Counted from the first letter of the stretch, positions 34,374 through 42,754 are shown. The stretch: DNA of 64,000 nt from Nodosilinea nodulosa PCC 7104 (GCF_000309385.1 NZ_JH976537.1:771426-835425); one strand, 5' to 3'. Notes: generated by a model not told the origin, from the letters alone. A program made the numbers and translations.

Positions 34374-34445
34374 GGGCGATTAGCACAGTGGTAGCGCGCT
34401 TCCTTCACACGGAAGAGGTCACTGGTTCGAAACCAGTATCGCCCA
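34374..34445 (+). tRNA. tRNA-Val (anticodon CAC)
   Basis: 72-nt cloverleaf: acceptor stem GGGCGAT/ATCGCCC with discriminator A34445, D arm with AGCACAGTGGTAGCGC, anticodon stem CTTCC/GGAAG with loop TTCACAC (anticodon CAC), and T arm CTGGTTCGAAACCAG. The 3' CCA is not encoded. A TATGAT at 34352-34357 is a plausible -10 element. It reads GUG valine codons. Confidence 0.96.
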
Positions 34446-34521
34446 TACCTTCGCCGCCGCAGCGGCAAAATTACGCTCTGCGGCTCTTTCATCCTGCTGG
34501 TAACCGCTGCGGAGGCAACCT

Positions 34522-34760
34522 ATGACTGTTAGGCAACGTCACGCCTGCTTTACGACGGAGGACTATCTAGAAATCGAGCGCATTAGCTCCATCAAGCACG
34601 AGTACTTGATGGGGCAGTTGGTCGCCATGGCGGGGACAGTAAGGCCCATGTGATTATTTTTGACCGGGGCGATAAATTTGCAGCCTACAAAACCATTCCA
34701 GAGCTGGAAGAGTATGTGCTGATCCACCAAAGGCAGGTTTTGAGACAGGCGCAGACCTGA
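34522..34760 (+). pseudogene. Uma2-family (DUF820) endonuclease remnant
   Basis: The 5' part (34522-34653) encodes TTEDYLEIERISSIKHEY and LMGQLVAMAG, the typical start of Uma2 nuclease-like proteins, then stops. After a deletion of the central catalytic region, a second frame (to TGA 34758) encodes DRGDKFAAYKTIPELEEYVLI, the late Uma2 motif. Thus it is an internally deleted and frameshifted copy. Uma2 families are large and mobile in cyanobacteria. It sits directly after tRNA-Val. Confidence 0.8.
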
Positions 34761-34775
34761 TGCTGTGGGCCTGAT

Positions 34776-34850
34776 TTACACCTGTTTGGGATCAATCCCT
34801 AGTGCCCGCAGGCGTTCGGCTAAATAGCTTGCCCGCTCCTCAGCTGGTTG
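34776..34850 (-). pseudogene. Possible C-terminal remnant of another gene
   Basis: A minus-strand frame ends with EERASYLAERLRALGIDPKQV, like the C-terminal tail (ERLRALGIDP) seen on many Uma2-type proteins, overlapping the amidase stop codon. It may be a scar of an older gene. Weakly supported. Confidence 0.3.
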
Positions 34851-36348
34851 ACTTGCTAGATGCCGACTCGCAATAGTTGGACGGGGCTCGAAAGTCACCG
34901 ATAATTTCGTCAAGCTGCTGGGCGATCGCCAGCAATTCCATTTCTCGCCAGCGCTGACCGATGATTTGCATGCCAATGGGTAATCCAGTTGAGGTTTGCC
35001 CAATGGGAATTACAACCGCTGGATGCCCTGTAGCGTTGAACGGGACAAGATAGGCTCCCGATGCCATTGAATAGGGCACGGTGTAATTATCTACTTGAAT
35101 TGCAGCACCTCGATCGCAATGGGGGAATGCAGGCGTCATTGCCACCGGACAAAGCCAGGCATCCCATTGAGCCAGTTCTTGATCCATTTGAGCCGTTAAC
35201 CGATCTCGCTCCGTGAGAGTTTCAAAATAACCTTTTAATGTTGGATTTAAGGAAATCGGTAATCCAATGCTAGCCAGATTGCCGAGGCTGCGAAAAGCGC
35301 GATCGCCTTGAGTACTGTCTCGAAACAGAAAAGCTAGATGCTTCTGAATATCGCTTCCTGTCAAGGACTGGGCATAAATCAAGTTGTAGGCTGCAAGCCT
35401 GTAATAGTTTCGCCATGCAACCGGAAAATCAAAATTGGGAACCCACTTTTCAACCCTGACTCCGGCTTCGGTCAGATTCGTGGCAGCCGACTGCATTGCT
35501 AATTTAATGTCTGCCGCAACGGGGTAGGGTGACCACTCATCTACCCAGGCAATCCGTCGGCTCTGAAGGGGGCGATCCGTTGGTTGGTCGAGCAATACGG
35601 GAGGAATATCGGGCTGAGAGACATCTGCGCCTGCAATGATTTGCAGACAAATGATTAAATCTTGAACTGAACGCGCCAGTCCTCCTACGGTCAACATCTG
35701 GCGCATACAGCGAGGGGAGCCTGGAGTTTCAGGAATATGCCCAATCGTGGGAACTCGGCGATCGGTAGGCTTCAAGCCATAGATGCCGCAAAAGTGAGCA
35801 GGTTGGCGAATCGAACCGCCAAAGTCAGAGCAGAGATCGAGGGGAGATAGCCCTGCCGCGATCGCGGCCGCACTGCCGCTGGAAGTGCCACCAGGGGTGT
35901 AGCCTAAATTCCAGGGATTATTGACACGAGGGAAGACATCGTTAAGCCCCTGATAGCCGCCTGCCAAATCGCCCACATTGGTCTTTCCCAGGATGATAGC
36001 GCCTGCTGCCCGAAGCCGACTGACCGCAACGGCATCGAGTTGAGGCAGGTAGTTTTTAAGGGACGTAGAGCCTGCGGTGGTTCGCAAACCTTCTGTCTCA
36101 AACAGGTCTTTAATCGTGATCGGAACACCATGCAGCGGACCCCAATTTTCGCCGTTTGCTAACGCTTCATCCGCTTGAGTTGCTCTGGCACGGGCATTGC
36201 TCTCATCTAAAGTGCAGATGGCATTTAGCGTGGGGTTATGTCTGTCAATCTGGGCTAGATGAGCATCTAGGACTTCAACGGCAGAGACGGTGCGATCGCG
36301 AATCATCTGCGCCAGTTCGTGGGCGGGTCGAAACACCAGATCACTCAT
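34840..36348 (-). CDS. Amidase-signature-family amidase
   Basis: 502 aa. Catalytic Ser-cisSer-Lys set: K80 in PITIKDLFETEG, the cis-Ser in TPGGTSSGSA (about 156) and nucleophile S179 in DFGGSIRQPAHFCG. The family hydrolyses amide bonds of varied substrates; no GatB/C context, and the length is near 500, so a general amidase rather than a Glu-tRNA amidotransferase subunit. GC is lower than flanking regions. Divergent from a TetR gene with a palindromic operator between, so probably induced by the amide or its product. Confidence 0.88.
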   Translation of the reverse strand: MSDLVFRPAHELAQMIRDRTVSAVEVLDAHLAQIDRHNPTLNAICTLDESNARARATQADEALANGENWGPLHGVPITIKDLFETEGLRTTAGSTSLKNYLPQLDAVAVSRLRAAGAIILGKTNVGDLAGGYQGLNDVFPRVNNPWNLGYTPGGTSSGSAAAIAAGLSPLDLCSDFGGSIRQPAHFCGIYGLKPTDRRVPTIGHIPETPGSPRCMRQMLTVGGLARSVQDLIICLQIIAGADVSQPDIPPVLLDQPTDRPLQSRRIAWVDEWSPYPVAADIKLAMQSAATNLTEAGVRVEKWVPNFDFPVAWRNYYRLAAYNLIYAQSLTGSDIQKHLAFLFRDSTQGDRAFRSLGNLASIGLPISLNPTLKGYFETLTERDRLTAQMDQELAQWDAWLCPVAMTPAFPHCDRGAAIQVDNYTVPYSMASGAYLVPFNATGHPAVVIPIGQTSTGLPIGMQIIGQRWREMELLAIAQQLDEIIGDFRAPSNYCESASSKSTS

Positions 36349-36404
36349 GGATTTTCCCTTTCAACGCCAGAGCTATCCCTTGCTAAAGTTAATTATATTC
36401 ACTT

Positions 36405-36425
36405 TTAGTTAAAGGTGTTAACTAA
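36405..36425. promoter_or_regulatory. TetR-type palindromic operator
   Basis: Perfect 8-bp arms TTAGTTAA (36405-36412) and TTAACTAA (36418-36425) with a 5-nt spacer, 11 bp before the TetR start codon and 57 bp from the amidase start. A further GTTAA lies at 36388-36392. Likely shared operator. Confidence 0.65.
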
Positions 36426-36436
36426 GTTATTTCGCG

Positions 36437-37015
36437 ATGGGTCGTCCGCCAAAAGAAAAATCGCTATCCCGGCAGGATGTGATTGCCGCCGCCATCCGCT
36501 GCATCGACGAGGAGGGCGCCGATGCCCTGGGAGTGAGCCGGGTGGCGCGATCCCTGGGCATCAAGCCCCCGGCAATCTACAAGCATCTGGAAAGCGGAGC
36601 CGCTCTCCAGCAGGAGACGGCCATTGAACTGTGGCGGCAGTACCTGGCGGACTGTGAGCAGGTGATGGGCGATCGCCCCACCACGCCCGATCTGCTGAAA
36701 CAGCTCGGCCACTTCACCCGCGACTTTGCCAAAGCCCACCCCGCCCGCTATCAGGTGATGATGCAGGTGCAGCTTCATCCCGATGATCCGCAAGCGGGAG
36801 CCGTGATTCGCGATTTGCTGGGCTTTTTGCACCGGGCCTTGAGCGCCTACGACCTGACCGAAACGCAGCTCATTGACGTGATGCGCATGTTCAATGCGGC
36901 AACCTATGGATTCATTGCGATCGAGCAGAAGGGACTGATGACGCTGGAGCGATCGCTCGATGAGAGCTACGACGCGATGCTGGAGGCGCTGATTGGGGCG
37001 ATCGCCCACAGGTGA
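36437..37015 (+). CDS. TetR/AcrR-family repressor
   Basis: 192 aa. HTH at about residues 10-55 (RQDVIAAAIRCIDEEG... LGVSRVARSLGIKPPAIYKHL), followed by a ligand-binding helical domain like that of the WHG/TetR_C subgroup (FTRDFAKAHPARYQVMM). Higher GC than the amidase it faces. Probably represses itself and the divergent amidase through the palindrome at 36405-36425. Convergent with the EamA gene, 10 bp apart. Confidence 0.88.
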   Translation: MGRPPKEKSLSRQDVIAAAIRCIDEEGADALGVSRVARSLGIKPPAIYKHLESGAALQQETAIELWRQYLADCEQVMGDRPTTPDLLKQLGHFTRDFAKAHPARYQVMMQVQLHPDDPQAGAVIRDLLGFLHRALSAYDLTETQLIDVMRMFNAATYGFIAIEQKGLMTLERSLDESYDAMLEALIGAIAHR

Positions 37016-37025
37016 AGGAGTCTGC

Positions 37026-37937
37026 TTACGGTTCCTTCCTTTGAATTGGGCCAGGCAGCGACAGCAGCAATATGCCCGAGATAATCAAGGTCGCTCCGAT
37101 CAGGCTGAGGAGTGGAAACGCTTCCTTGAGTAGAAGCACGGCAATGATGGCGGCAAAAATGGGTGTGAGCAGGTTCAATGTTGTGGTCACGACCGGCGAA
37201 AGATGCTTCGCGGCATAGCTGTAGCACAGGGTTGGCACAACAGTTGATACCGTTCCCAAACTCAGCGCAATCCAAACCGTGTTTGACTGCTGAATATGGC
37301 TGATCCACTGGGGCGAAGCGGCTCCAGCAAGTCCCCCGACCACGACGGAACCCAGCATAAATGTCACAAACGTCACCGCGATCGGATTCAAGCTGGTTTT
37401 GTAGCCAGCGTAATACTTGAATAATGAGGCATAGCCGAGGGTGACACAGGCGGAAAGAAAGGCAAAAAACAAGCCGATTAAATATGTTGATTGCCCAGCG
37501 CTCCCCTGGAGCTTGGGCCAGACAAACAGCAGTAGGCCCAGGAAGGCGATCGCCGCCCCGCCCCCTTCCCGCAGGGCCACGGGCTGCCTTAGAGCCGCTT
37601 TGACCGCCAGCCCAATCAGAGGCGACAGCCCAACAATCAGCACCACATCGCTCACGGGGGCAAGCTGAAAAGCCCGCACCGCAAACAAGTAGTAAAACAC
37701 CATCAGGCTCGACAGGCTCAGCCCCATGCGGGTGCGCATCAGGGCAAAAACCTGGGTTCTGAGTGACGCATTGATCGCGAGAACTGGCAGGGTGATTAAA
37801 AGCGCCACCAGCAACCGAATCGCCAGGACTTCTAAGGTGGAAAACCCCGGCATGAGCTTGATGAACGTGCCTGTGAGCCCCCACCCCAGGGCGGCTAAAC
37901 AGCCCGATAGGAGGGCAGAGGTGCGTGACGGTAAAGG
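37026..37937 (-). CDS. EamA/DMT-family transporter
   Basis: 303 aa from the Met of MPLPSRTSALLSG (an upstream Met adds 14). About ten membrane helices in two EamA repeats: the first begins LGWGLTGTFIKLM, and the second carries SLGTVSTVVPTLCYSYAAKHLSP. Members export amino acids, nucleobases or other metabolites; the substrate is unknown. It may belong functionally with the amidase/TetR pair but is in its own transcription unit. 37938-38118 shows nothing but short GGGTGGCGTC direct repeats near 38031-38050. Confidence 0.85.
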   Translation of the reverse strand, partial: PLPSRTSALLSGCLAALGWGLTGTFIKLMPGFSTLEVLAIRLLVALLITLPVLAINASLRTQVFALMRTRMGLSLSSLMVFYYLFAVRAFQLAPVSDVVLIVGLSPLIGLAVKAALRQPVALREGGGAAIAFLGLLLFVWPKLQGSAGQSTYLIGLFFAFLSACVTLGYASLFKYYAGYKTSLNPIAVTFVTFMLGSVVVGGLAGAASPQWISHIQQSNTVWIALSLGTVSTVVPTLCYSYAAKHLSPVVTTTLNLLTPIFAAIIAVLLLKEAFPLLSLIGATLIISGILLLSLPGPIQRKEP

Positions 37938-38118
37938 CATGGTGCTGCTTAGCGAATGGCCATTAACCGGAATGGTCAAGTGTGAGGGGCGATCGGGGTC
38001 AATTATCCCTTTTATTCTCTGTGATTTGTGGGGTGGCGTCGGGTGGCGTCACGTCGTTTGATGCAGGGATACCCGATGATGCCCTAGCCGCCGATTCTGC
38101 CAGGGCAGGACGTTCCGT

Positions 38119-38547
38119 TTAGGAGGATTCAGCGATCGCACTGACGCTGCCCCCGACAATTTGCCAACCCTTTTCCCCTTTGCGCCAGACCCGGGTGTAG
38201 CAGTAGTTTCCGGCGAAGGCATCGCCTAGAAACTCGCCTTTCAAGTAAATTTTGGCGGTGGCAAAGGCAAAGTGTTCGCTCCAAACGCGAATGTTTAGTG
38301 ATTTGGGCACTAATTCATGAAACCGGGTGCCTCCGGTGCGGTGCAGTTCGAGATCCATCGCTTTGGTAGCCAGATCGCCGGTTGGCCCGACAAACAGTAA
38401 ATCATCGTCAACCAGCGCATCTAGCTCGGCCACATTGGAGGCAAGCATGGCTGCGTAAAGACGCGCTTCCTGGTCGCGAATGTGGGCTTCAATGTCGGTA
38501 TTGATGGGGCTTAATGGGGTGCTGGTGTCCACGGTTGCTGTCTCCAC
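38119..38547 (-). CDS. DUF4440/SnoaL-like NTF2-fold protein
   Basis: 142 aa. One-domain cone-shaped NTF2-like fold: initial helices (EARLYAAMLASNVAELDALVDDDLLFVGPTG, read across two helices) and beta strands ending YTRVWRKGEKGWQIVGG. DUF4440 proteins are small ligand-binding proteins or isomerase/cyclase-like enzymes. Its start overlaps the end of the nucleotidyltransferase gene by 37 bp, so the two are translationally coupled. Confidence 0.82.
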   Translation of the reverse strand: METATVDTSTPLSPINTDIEAHIRDQEARLYAAMLASNVAELDALVDDDLLFVGPTGDLATKAMDLELHRTGGTRFHELVPKSLNIRVWSEHFAFATAKIYLKGEFLGDAFAGNYCYTRVWRKGEKGWQIVGGSVSAIAESS

Positions 38548-39377
38548 CCAAGTTTTTGCTTTGCCAATGAAGTATCTACCTGGGGCATGTGAATGTCTAC
38601 TAATTCGGTTGTTTCTTGTACCAGAGCTTCCAGCTGAGTGACTGCGACAGGAGCCTCCTGGTGGAATAGCCCTTCAAGGCGAGTTGAGAGGTTTGCGGGG
38701 GCGATCGCCATCTGCTCAACAAAGTGCCCCATCCGCTTGAACTGAAAGGTCGAGAAATACAGGCGGTTCAGGCCAGACAAGACCCCCAGAATGTTCTGAG
38801 CCGACTCCACCAAAATCTGGTGATACCAGAGGGTGGTATCCCGTCGCGCCAGCTTTTTCCCCATGCCCCATACCGGGACAAACTTCAGGTAATGCTCCAC
38901 CATCCTCTGCGCCAGTCCATCGGGGTAGTTGGCAAGGCGCGCCTGCCACTGCTGAATCAGCGGTTCGCCATAGATGGCGATGCCGTTCAGGGTACCACTC
39001 ATCCCTTTAATGATGGGAGATGTAATGTCGAATGCTTCCAAAATGCTGGCAATTTCTCGCTCCCACTGGGCAATGGTCGCATGGGCAAACTGGCACTCTA
39101 CCCCGCCGATGCAGAGGGTTTCGCCAAAGGCTCCTTCGGCGCGATCGCCCAGAATTTCAGCTAATTTTGCCCCCGGATTTTGCTGCCGTGCCTGGTCCAA
39201 CTCCGATTCAGTAGGCAACTCATCATAGTAGAACATCACGTCGCAGTCGGAATACTCGTCGCACAGCCCTTCCGCCACTGAACCCGTCACCATCACGGCT
39301 CTAGTTTTTGGGTTGGCAATATACGGTTCGACGTTGCGTTTGACCAAATCCAGCAGATATTGGCTTCTATTTGTCAT
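38511..39377 (-). CDS. Nucleotidyltransferase-fold protein (MNT/ANT-like)
   Basis: 288 aa from ATG 39377 (a TTG 12 codons upstream is less likely). N-terminal nucleotidyltransferase motif GSVAEGLCDEYSDCDVMF, with GS and the DxD metal ligands, and a later acidic residue in VECQFAH, followed by a helical C-terminal domain. Similar proteins include aminoglycoside adenylyltransferases and DUF4037 proteins; a resistance role is possible but not shown. Overlaps the DUF4440 gene downstream. Confidence 0.78.
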   Translation of the reverse strand: MTNRSQYLLDLVKRNVEPYIANPKTRAVMVTGSVAEGLCDEYSDCDVMFYYDELPTESELDQARQQNPGAKLAEILGDRAEGAFGETLCIGGVECQFAHATIAQWEREIASILEAFDITSPIIKGMSGTLNGIAIYGEPLIQQWQARLANYPDGLAQRMVEHYLKFVPVWGMGKKLARRDTTLWYHQILVESAQNILGVLSGLNRLYFSTFQFKRMGHFVEQMAIAPANLSTRLEGLFHQEAPVAVTQLEALVQETTELVDIHMPQVDTSLAKQKLGWRQQPWTPAPH

Positions 39378-39470
39378 AGCTAATTCTGGGTTTTTGCAAA
39401 ATATTTGTTGCAAATTAAGCAGGAAGTCTGCGCTATCTTCAGAGCTAAGACAAGCTCAGGCATGGTATTT

Positions 39471-39818
39471 CTACCCTTCAGCAGCTGAGTCAAATATTCC
39501 CATTTTACCAAGTCGAATTGTGATGATTTCGGCATCGGTGACTGCCCTATGAACCCCCTGCTGAGTGTGAGCGGGCGTTATCCAGAACGTCTCGGCAGGA
39601 CAGGTGACCCCACCCGTTTCTACGACCCCACTCAGCACGTAGACATACTCATCACAGGGATGGGTGTGGAGAGGAATTGTTGTTCCCGCTTTAAGTTTCA
39701 GCAGATGAATAGAGCCTTCTGGAACCGGCTCTGCCAGTGGCAAAATTTGAACGCCGGGGAACTGTTCCAGCGTTAACCACTGACCAGAATGGGTTTGAAT
39801 AAAGGCTTGTTCTGGCAT
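39471..39818 (-). CDS. Cupin-domain protein
   Basis: 115 aa from the Met of MPEQAFIQTHSG. Single cupin barrel with metal ligands in PLHTHPCDEYVYVLSG and a second-motif-like PAHTQQGVHRA. Often a metal-dependent dioxygenase, an isomerase or a ChrR-type sensor. Divergent from a TetR gene across a perfect 19-bp palindrome, so probably under its control. Confidence 0.82.
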   Translation of the reverse strand: MPEQAFIQTHSGQWLTLEQFPGVQILPLAEPVPEGSIHLLKLKAGTTIPLHTHPCDEYVYVLSGVVETGGVTCPAETFWITPAHTQQGVHRAVTDAEIITIRLGKMGIFDSAAEG

Positions 39819-39849
39819 ACCGTGTTCCCCATGATAAGATGATTGAAGC

Positions 39850-39868
39850 GAGTGAATAATATTCACTC
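39850..39868. promoter_or_regulatory. 19-bp perfect palindromic operator
   Basis: GAGTGAATAATATTCACTC is a perfect 9+1+9 palindrome between the divergent cupin (start 39818) and TetR (start 39896) genes. Confidence 0.7.
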
Positions 39869-39895
39869 CCGGAGTGTAGCATATTCCTTGGCGGC

Positions 39896-40522
39896 ATGGA
39901 TAAACCTTTGAACTCTCTACAACCTCGCTACGATGTCACTGGTCGATATACGGCCCTGCTGCAAGCGGGGGAAGTTCTACTGTGCAAGGGGTATGACAGC
40001 GCTCAGCCTCAGCAGATTGCTAAAACCGCCGGGGTATCAACGGGTCTGTTTTATCGGCATTTCAAGAATAAGCAGGAACTGCTGACGGCGATTATGGTAC
40101 GTCATCTGGGGATTTTACATGACCAAATTAAGCAGGCACTAGAACCCTATGCTGACCCAGTTGAAGATTTGCGCCAAGTCATGGAGTTGACTCTGCGCTA
40201 TTTTCAGGCCCATGAAGGGCTGATCAAACTCTTTTTTATGCAGGTCGGTTACGGGGACGCGATCGCAAGTGAACATCTGCAAGCGGCACGGCAAACTTAC
40301 CGAGATATTTTGGCCTCAATTATCCAGGCAGGAATTGCTAAGGGAATTTTTATCGCGATGGATGATTTTGATGTTCAGCTAGCTATTAATGGCTTTATTG
40401 GCACTATTAACTGGTCTCTTTATGATCTGCTGATTGTTAAGCAAGAACGTATTGAGCTGGATGCATTGGCAAATCGACTGTCAATGTTTTTGCTTCGAGG
40501 TTTAGGTCACGCATTGGGGTAA
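39896..40522 (+). CDS. TetR/AcrR-family regulator
   Basis: 208 aa. N-terminal HTH (about 20-65; SAQPQQIAKTAGVSTGLFYRHFKNKQELL in segments) and an all-helical ligand-binding C-terminal domain including FQAHEGLIKLFFMQVG. Divergent from the cupin gene, with the 19-bp palindrome about 28 bp before its start. A repressor sensing an unknown small molecule. Confidence 0.88.
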   Translation: MDKPLNSLQPRYDVTGRYTALLQAGEVLLCKGYDSAQPQQIAKTAGVSTGLFYRHFKNKQELLTAIMVRHLGILHDQIKQALEPYADPVEDLRQVMELTLRYFQAHEGLIKLFFMQVGYGDAIASEHLQAARQTYRDILASIIQAGIAKGIFIAMDDFDVQLAINGFIGTINWSLYDLLIVKQERIELDALANRLSMFLLRGLGHALG

Positions 40523-40585
40523 AACAGTTCATTGCTTTGACTACTTTTTGACTGCCTTATTTAGAGGTGAGTAGAACGCCTTAAT

Positions 40586-40671
40586 TATCGTAGGGTGCGT
40601 CATCGCTTGGCGTGACGCACCAGGCCCAGATCTCGCGGTGCGTTGGGCTTTGCCACAACACACCCTACAGC
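40586..40671. repeat. Palindromic interspersed repeat, GTAGGGTG type
   Basis: Ends GTAGGGTG and CACCCTAC form inverted terminal repeats; inside, GGTGCGTCA and TGACGCACC form a 9-bp-arm hairpin, and a TGCGTTGGGCTTTGCC block follows. Similar short repeats are common in cyanobacterial genomes. No coding capacity. Confidence 0.7.
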
Positions 40672-40702
40672 AACGTTTAATTAGGGCTACCTACTTATCG
40701 AC

Positions 40703-40787
40703 TTGGTTGACTGACAAAACCCTTGAAACCCTTAGGCTGCCGTAGGTTTTGTTGGGTTACGCTAAAGCCAACAAAACCGTTACTTTC
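40703..40787 (+). repeat. MITE-like interspersed repeat, copy B (truncated)
   Basis: TGACTGACAAAACCCTTGAAA and GTAGGTT..GCCAACAAAACCGTTAC match the left half of copy A (25590-25748) in the same orientation. The right half is missing: homology ends at about 40782, inside the last codons of the SnoaL-like gene on the minus strand. Confidence 0.7.
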
Positions 40788-41256
40788 TATGCATGCTGGT
40801 TAATAGCTTAGCAATAGCGCCTTTTAGAAGATGGGGCAACAGCTGCGGTCCCGGCAGAAAGACAATCCCCAACTGCTGCATGAGTCCCAGGGCATCGCCC
40901 TGGCCCCAGTGCTCCACAATTTGGCCATCCTTAATCCGATCGATGTGCATGATGGACAGGCGAATGGACTGGCCGGTGGGCGGAAGTCCCTGAAAGCTTC
41001 CCAAGTGAGTGGCGGTAAACGTTCCGCAGGTCACTACTTTGTCTTCGGACACAATCACCTGATCAAAGCTGTGTTTCCCTTGACTAAAGGCCGTGTAAAA
41101 AGACAAGCCGAACTGCTTGAATTGTTCCTTATCTAGCGGCTCGGGCATTCCCGCTAAGTGGGCGACAAAACCCGGCGCTAACAGATCTACCGCCTGCTCG
41201 ATCTGGCGATCGTCGAAAGCCTGGTAGAACTGAAGCACAATATCCTGGTTAGTCAT
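40780..41256 (-). CDS. SnoaL-like/ester-cyclase family protein
   Basis: 158 aa NTF2-fold protein with the SnoaL pattern: FYQAFDDRQIEQAVDLLAPGF, a conserved Lys/Asp region, GLPPTGQSIRL and a late MHIDRIKDGQIVEHW motif with acid-base residues. SnoaL-type proteins close aldol rings in polyketide synthesis, but many act elsewhere. The C-terminal codons (SMHRK, stop) lie at the edge of repeat B, so the original end may have been replaced. 8 bp downstream of the DJ-1 gene, same operon. Confidence 0.82.
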   Translation of the reverse strand: MTNQDIVLQFYQAFDDRQIEQAVDLLAPGFVAHLAGMPEPLDKEQFKQFGLSFYTAFSQGKHSFDQVIVSEDKVVTCGTFTATHLGSFQGLPPTGQSIRLSIMHIDRIKDGQIVEHWGQGDALGLMQQLGIVFLPGPQLLPHLLKGAIAKLLTSMHRK

Positions 41257-41264
41257 GGATTACA

Positions 41265-41951
41265 TCATTTAGCTGAGCTGCTGTAGCCTGGGTTTGCGCC
41301 CAGAAGGCATCTACCAAAGGTTATTCCAGCTTGGAGCAAGGCTTGCACAACCTCCTTGCCTGCGGTTTCAGGGGTGCCCGCATCAAACGGCGGGTCAGGG
41401 GTGTATTCCATCATTAGCTGAGTCATTTTAGCGATCTGCTCGCCGCAGAGCATACTCAAAAGCGCCAGCCCAAAATCGATGCCCGAGGTAACGCCAGCGC
41501 CAGTGATGCGGTTCCGATCAATCACCACCCGCTGGGGCACTACTTCTACACCAAGGGCGGCGAGATAATCGCGAAAAGCCCAGTGGCAGGTGGCTTTGTA
41601 GCCCTGCAATAGCCCCGCTGTCGCTAGAATCATCGAGCCGGTGCAAACGCTGGTGACGTATTGAGCAGTGGCACTCTGCTGCTTGAGAAAATGCAGAATT
41701 TCTGGGTCTTTCATCACCTCCACTTGCCCCATACCGCCGCCGGGAACGCAGATTACATCCAAAAGCGGACAATTCTCCAGGGTGGCAGTGGGTGTCAGGG
41801 GGATTCCTTCGTTGCTAACAATGGGATTCAGGGTCTTCCAAATTAGATGGATGTGGGTATTGGGCGGGAAGTCCAGCACCTGATACGCCCCCATCACGTC
41901 TAATTGAATCACGCCAGGATAGATGAGAAAACCGATTTGAATGGGGTCCAT
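41265..41951 (-). CDS. DJ-1/PfpI-family protein (isonitrile-hydratase-like)
   Basis: 228 aa from the Met of MDPIQIGFLIYPG (an upstream Met adds 10). Flavodoxin-like fold with the nucleophilic Cys at the elbow in VTSVCTGSMILA and a preceding LDVICVPGGGMG loop. The Asp near the N-terminus (VIQLDVMGAY) and Thr after the Cys fit isocyanide hydratase (InhA). It may also be a chaperone or glyoxalase. Forms an operon with the SnoaL-like gene and faces the first LuxR gene. Confidence 0.85.
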   Translation of the reverse strand: MDPIQIGFLIYPGVIQLDVMGAYQVLDFPPNTHIHLIWKTLNPIVSNEGIPLTPTATLENCPLLDVICVPGGGMGQVEVMKDPEILHFLKQQSATAQYVTSVCTGSMILATAGLLQGYKATCHWAFRDYLAALGVEVVPQRVVIDRNRITGAGVTSGIDFGLALLSMLCGEQIAKMTQLMMEYTPDPPFDAGTPETAGKEVVQALLQAGITFGRCLLGANPGYSSSAK

Positions 41952-42011
41952 TTTTTGCAGTTGTCTGAAATCGCTGAGCATGGAACGATTGTAGAAACCC
42001 CACTTAGTCCT

Positions 42012-42037
42012 GAATAGTCCTCAACTGGGTACTCTTT
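42012..42037 (+). promoter_or_regulatory. Conserved motif upstream of LuxR gene 1
   Basis: GAATAG-T-CCTCAA-CT-GGGTAC-T-CTTT, 10 nt before the start codon; almost the same sequence, with A for the central T positions, precedes LuxR gene 2 at 45367-45392. A TAGTCCT direct repeat (42005-42011, 42015-42021) with 10-bp period overlaps it. Probably the promoter/operator for autoregulation. Confidence 0.55.
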
Positions 42038-42046
42038 TGGCAATTT

Positions 42047-42754
42047 ATGGTGAATTCTCTGCATTCATTGTTTCAGAGCATCGCAACGGCCCCCACCGAG
42101 CAGGCGCTGCGGCATCGCGTAATGGATGGCCTCAGCGACCCGTTTGGGGTGCAGCGCTGGGGCATTTACCTGCTGGATGAACGCCAGAACTTAGCCGGAT
42201 TCGATGTCGTGGGCGTTTCCGATGCCTTTGTCGAGCGCTACGAGAAATTTGGCCGAGCGGTCGATCCAGTGATGCGCTACGTGATGGAAAACCATGCCCC
42301 AGCCCATGAAGAATTGGTAGTACCGCAGGGCCAGTGGAAGCACACCGATCTCTATCAATGGTGCTGTTCGCAATACGATCATGAGCACATCATGACCGGG
42401 CCGATTGTGGGCCGGGGGCAGCTGATCGGGACGATTCACTTTGCCCGTGTGGGTGAGACTCCGGCGTTTAGCGCAGTGGATTTGGCGAATCTGGGGGCGG
42501 TGTGCAGCCACGTTTCGGCCTCTCTGGCAGAGCTGCGGCGATCGCCCGCCTCACCCAATTTCCTCACAGAACGGCTCACTCCCCGCGAGCGACAAATTGC
42601 TACCTTGGTCGCGCAAGGCTTGACCAATGCTGAAATTGGCGCAGAGCTGTGGATTACACAAAACTCGGTCAAACAGGCCTTAAAGCGAATGTTTCGCAAG
42701 CTGGAGGTGTCGGCTCGAACCGAAATGGTGGCGAAGCTGCAAGATTTTGTTTAA
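42047..42754 (+). CDS. GAF-LuxR-type transcription regulator, copy 1
   Basis: 235 aa. N-terminal GAF-like sensor (about 10-160, including MTGPIVGRGQLIGTIHFAR) and a C-terminal LuxR HTH (LTPRERQIATLVAQGLTNAEIGAELWITQNSVKQAL in pieces). No receiver domain, so probably ligand-controlled like autoinducer- or GAF-type LuxR proteins. It is paralogous to the gene at 44655-45344; the two are nearly identical in the HTH (FRKLEVSARTEMVAKL versus FRKLNVSSRAEMVAKL). Divergent from the DJ-1/SnoaL operon. Confidence 0.88.
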   Translation: MVNSLHSLFQSIATAPTEQALRHRVMDGLSDPFGVQRWGIYLLDERQNLAGFDVVGVSDAFVERYEKFGRAVDPVMRYVMENHAPAHEELVVPQGQWKHTDLYQWCCSQYDHEHIMTGPIVGRGQLIGTIHFARVGETPAFSAVDLANLGAVCSHVSASLAELRRSPASPNFLTERLTPRERQIATLVAQGLTNAEIGAELWITQNSVKQALKRMFRKLEVSARTEMVAKLQDFV

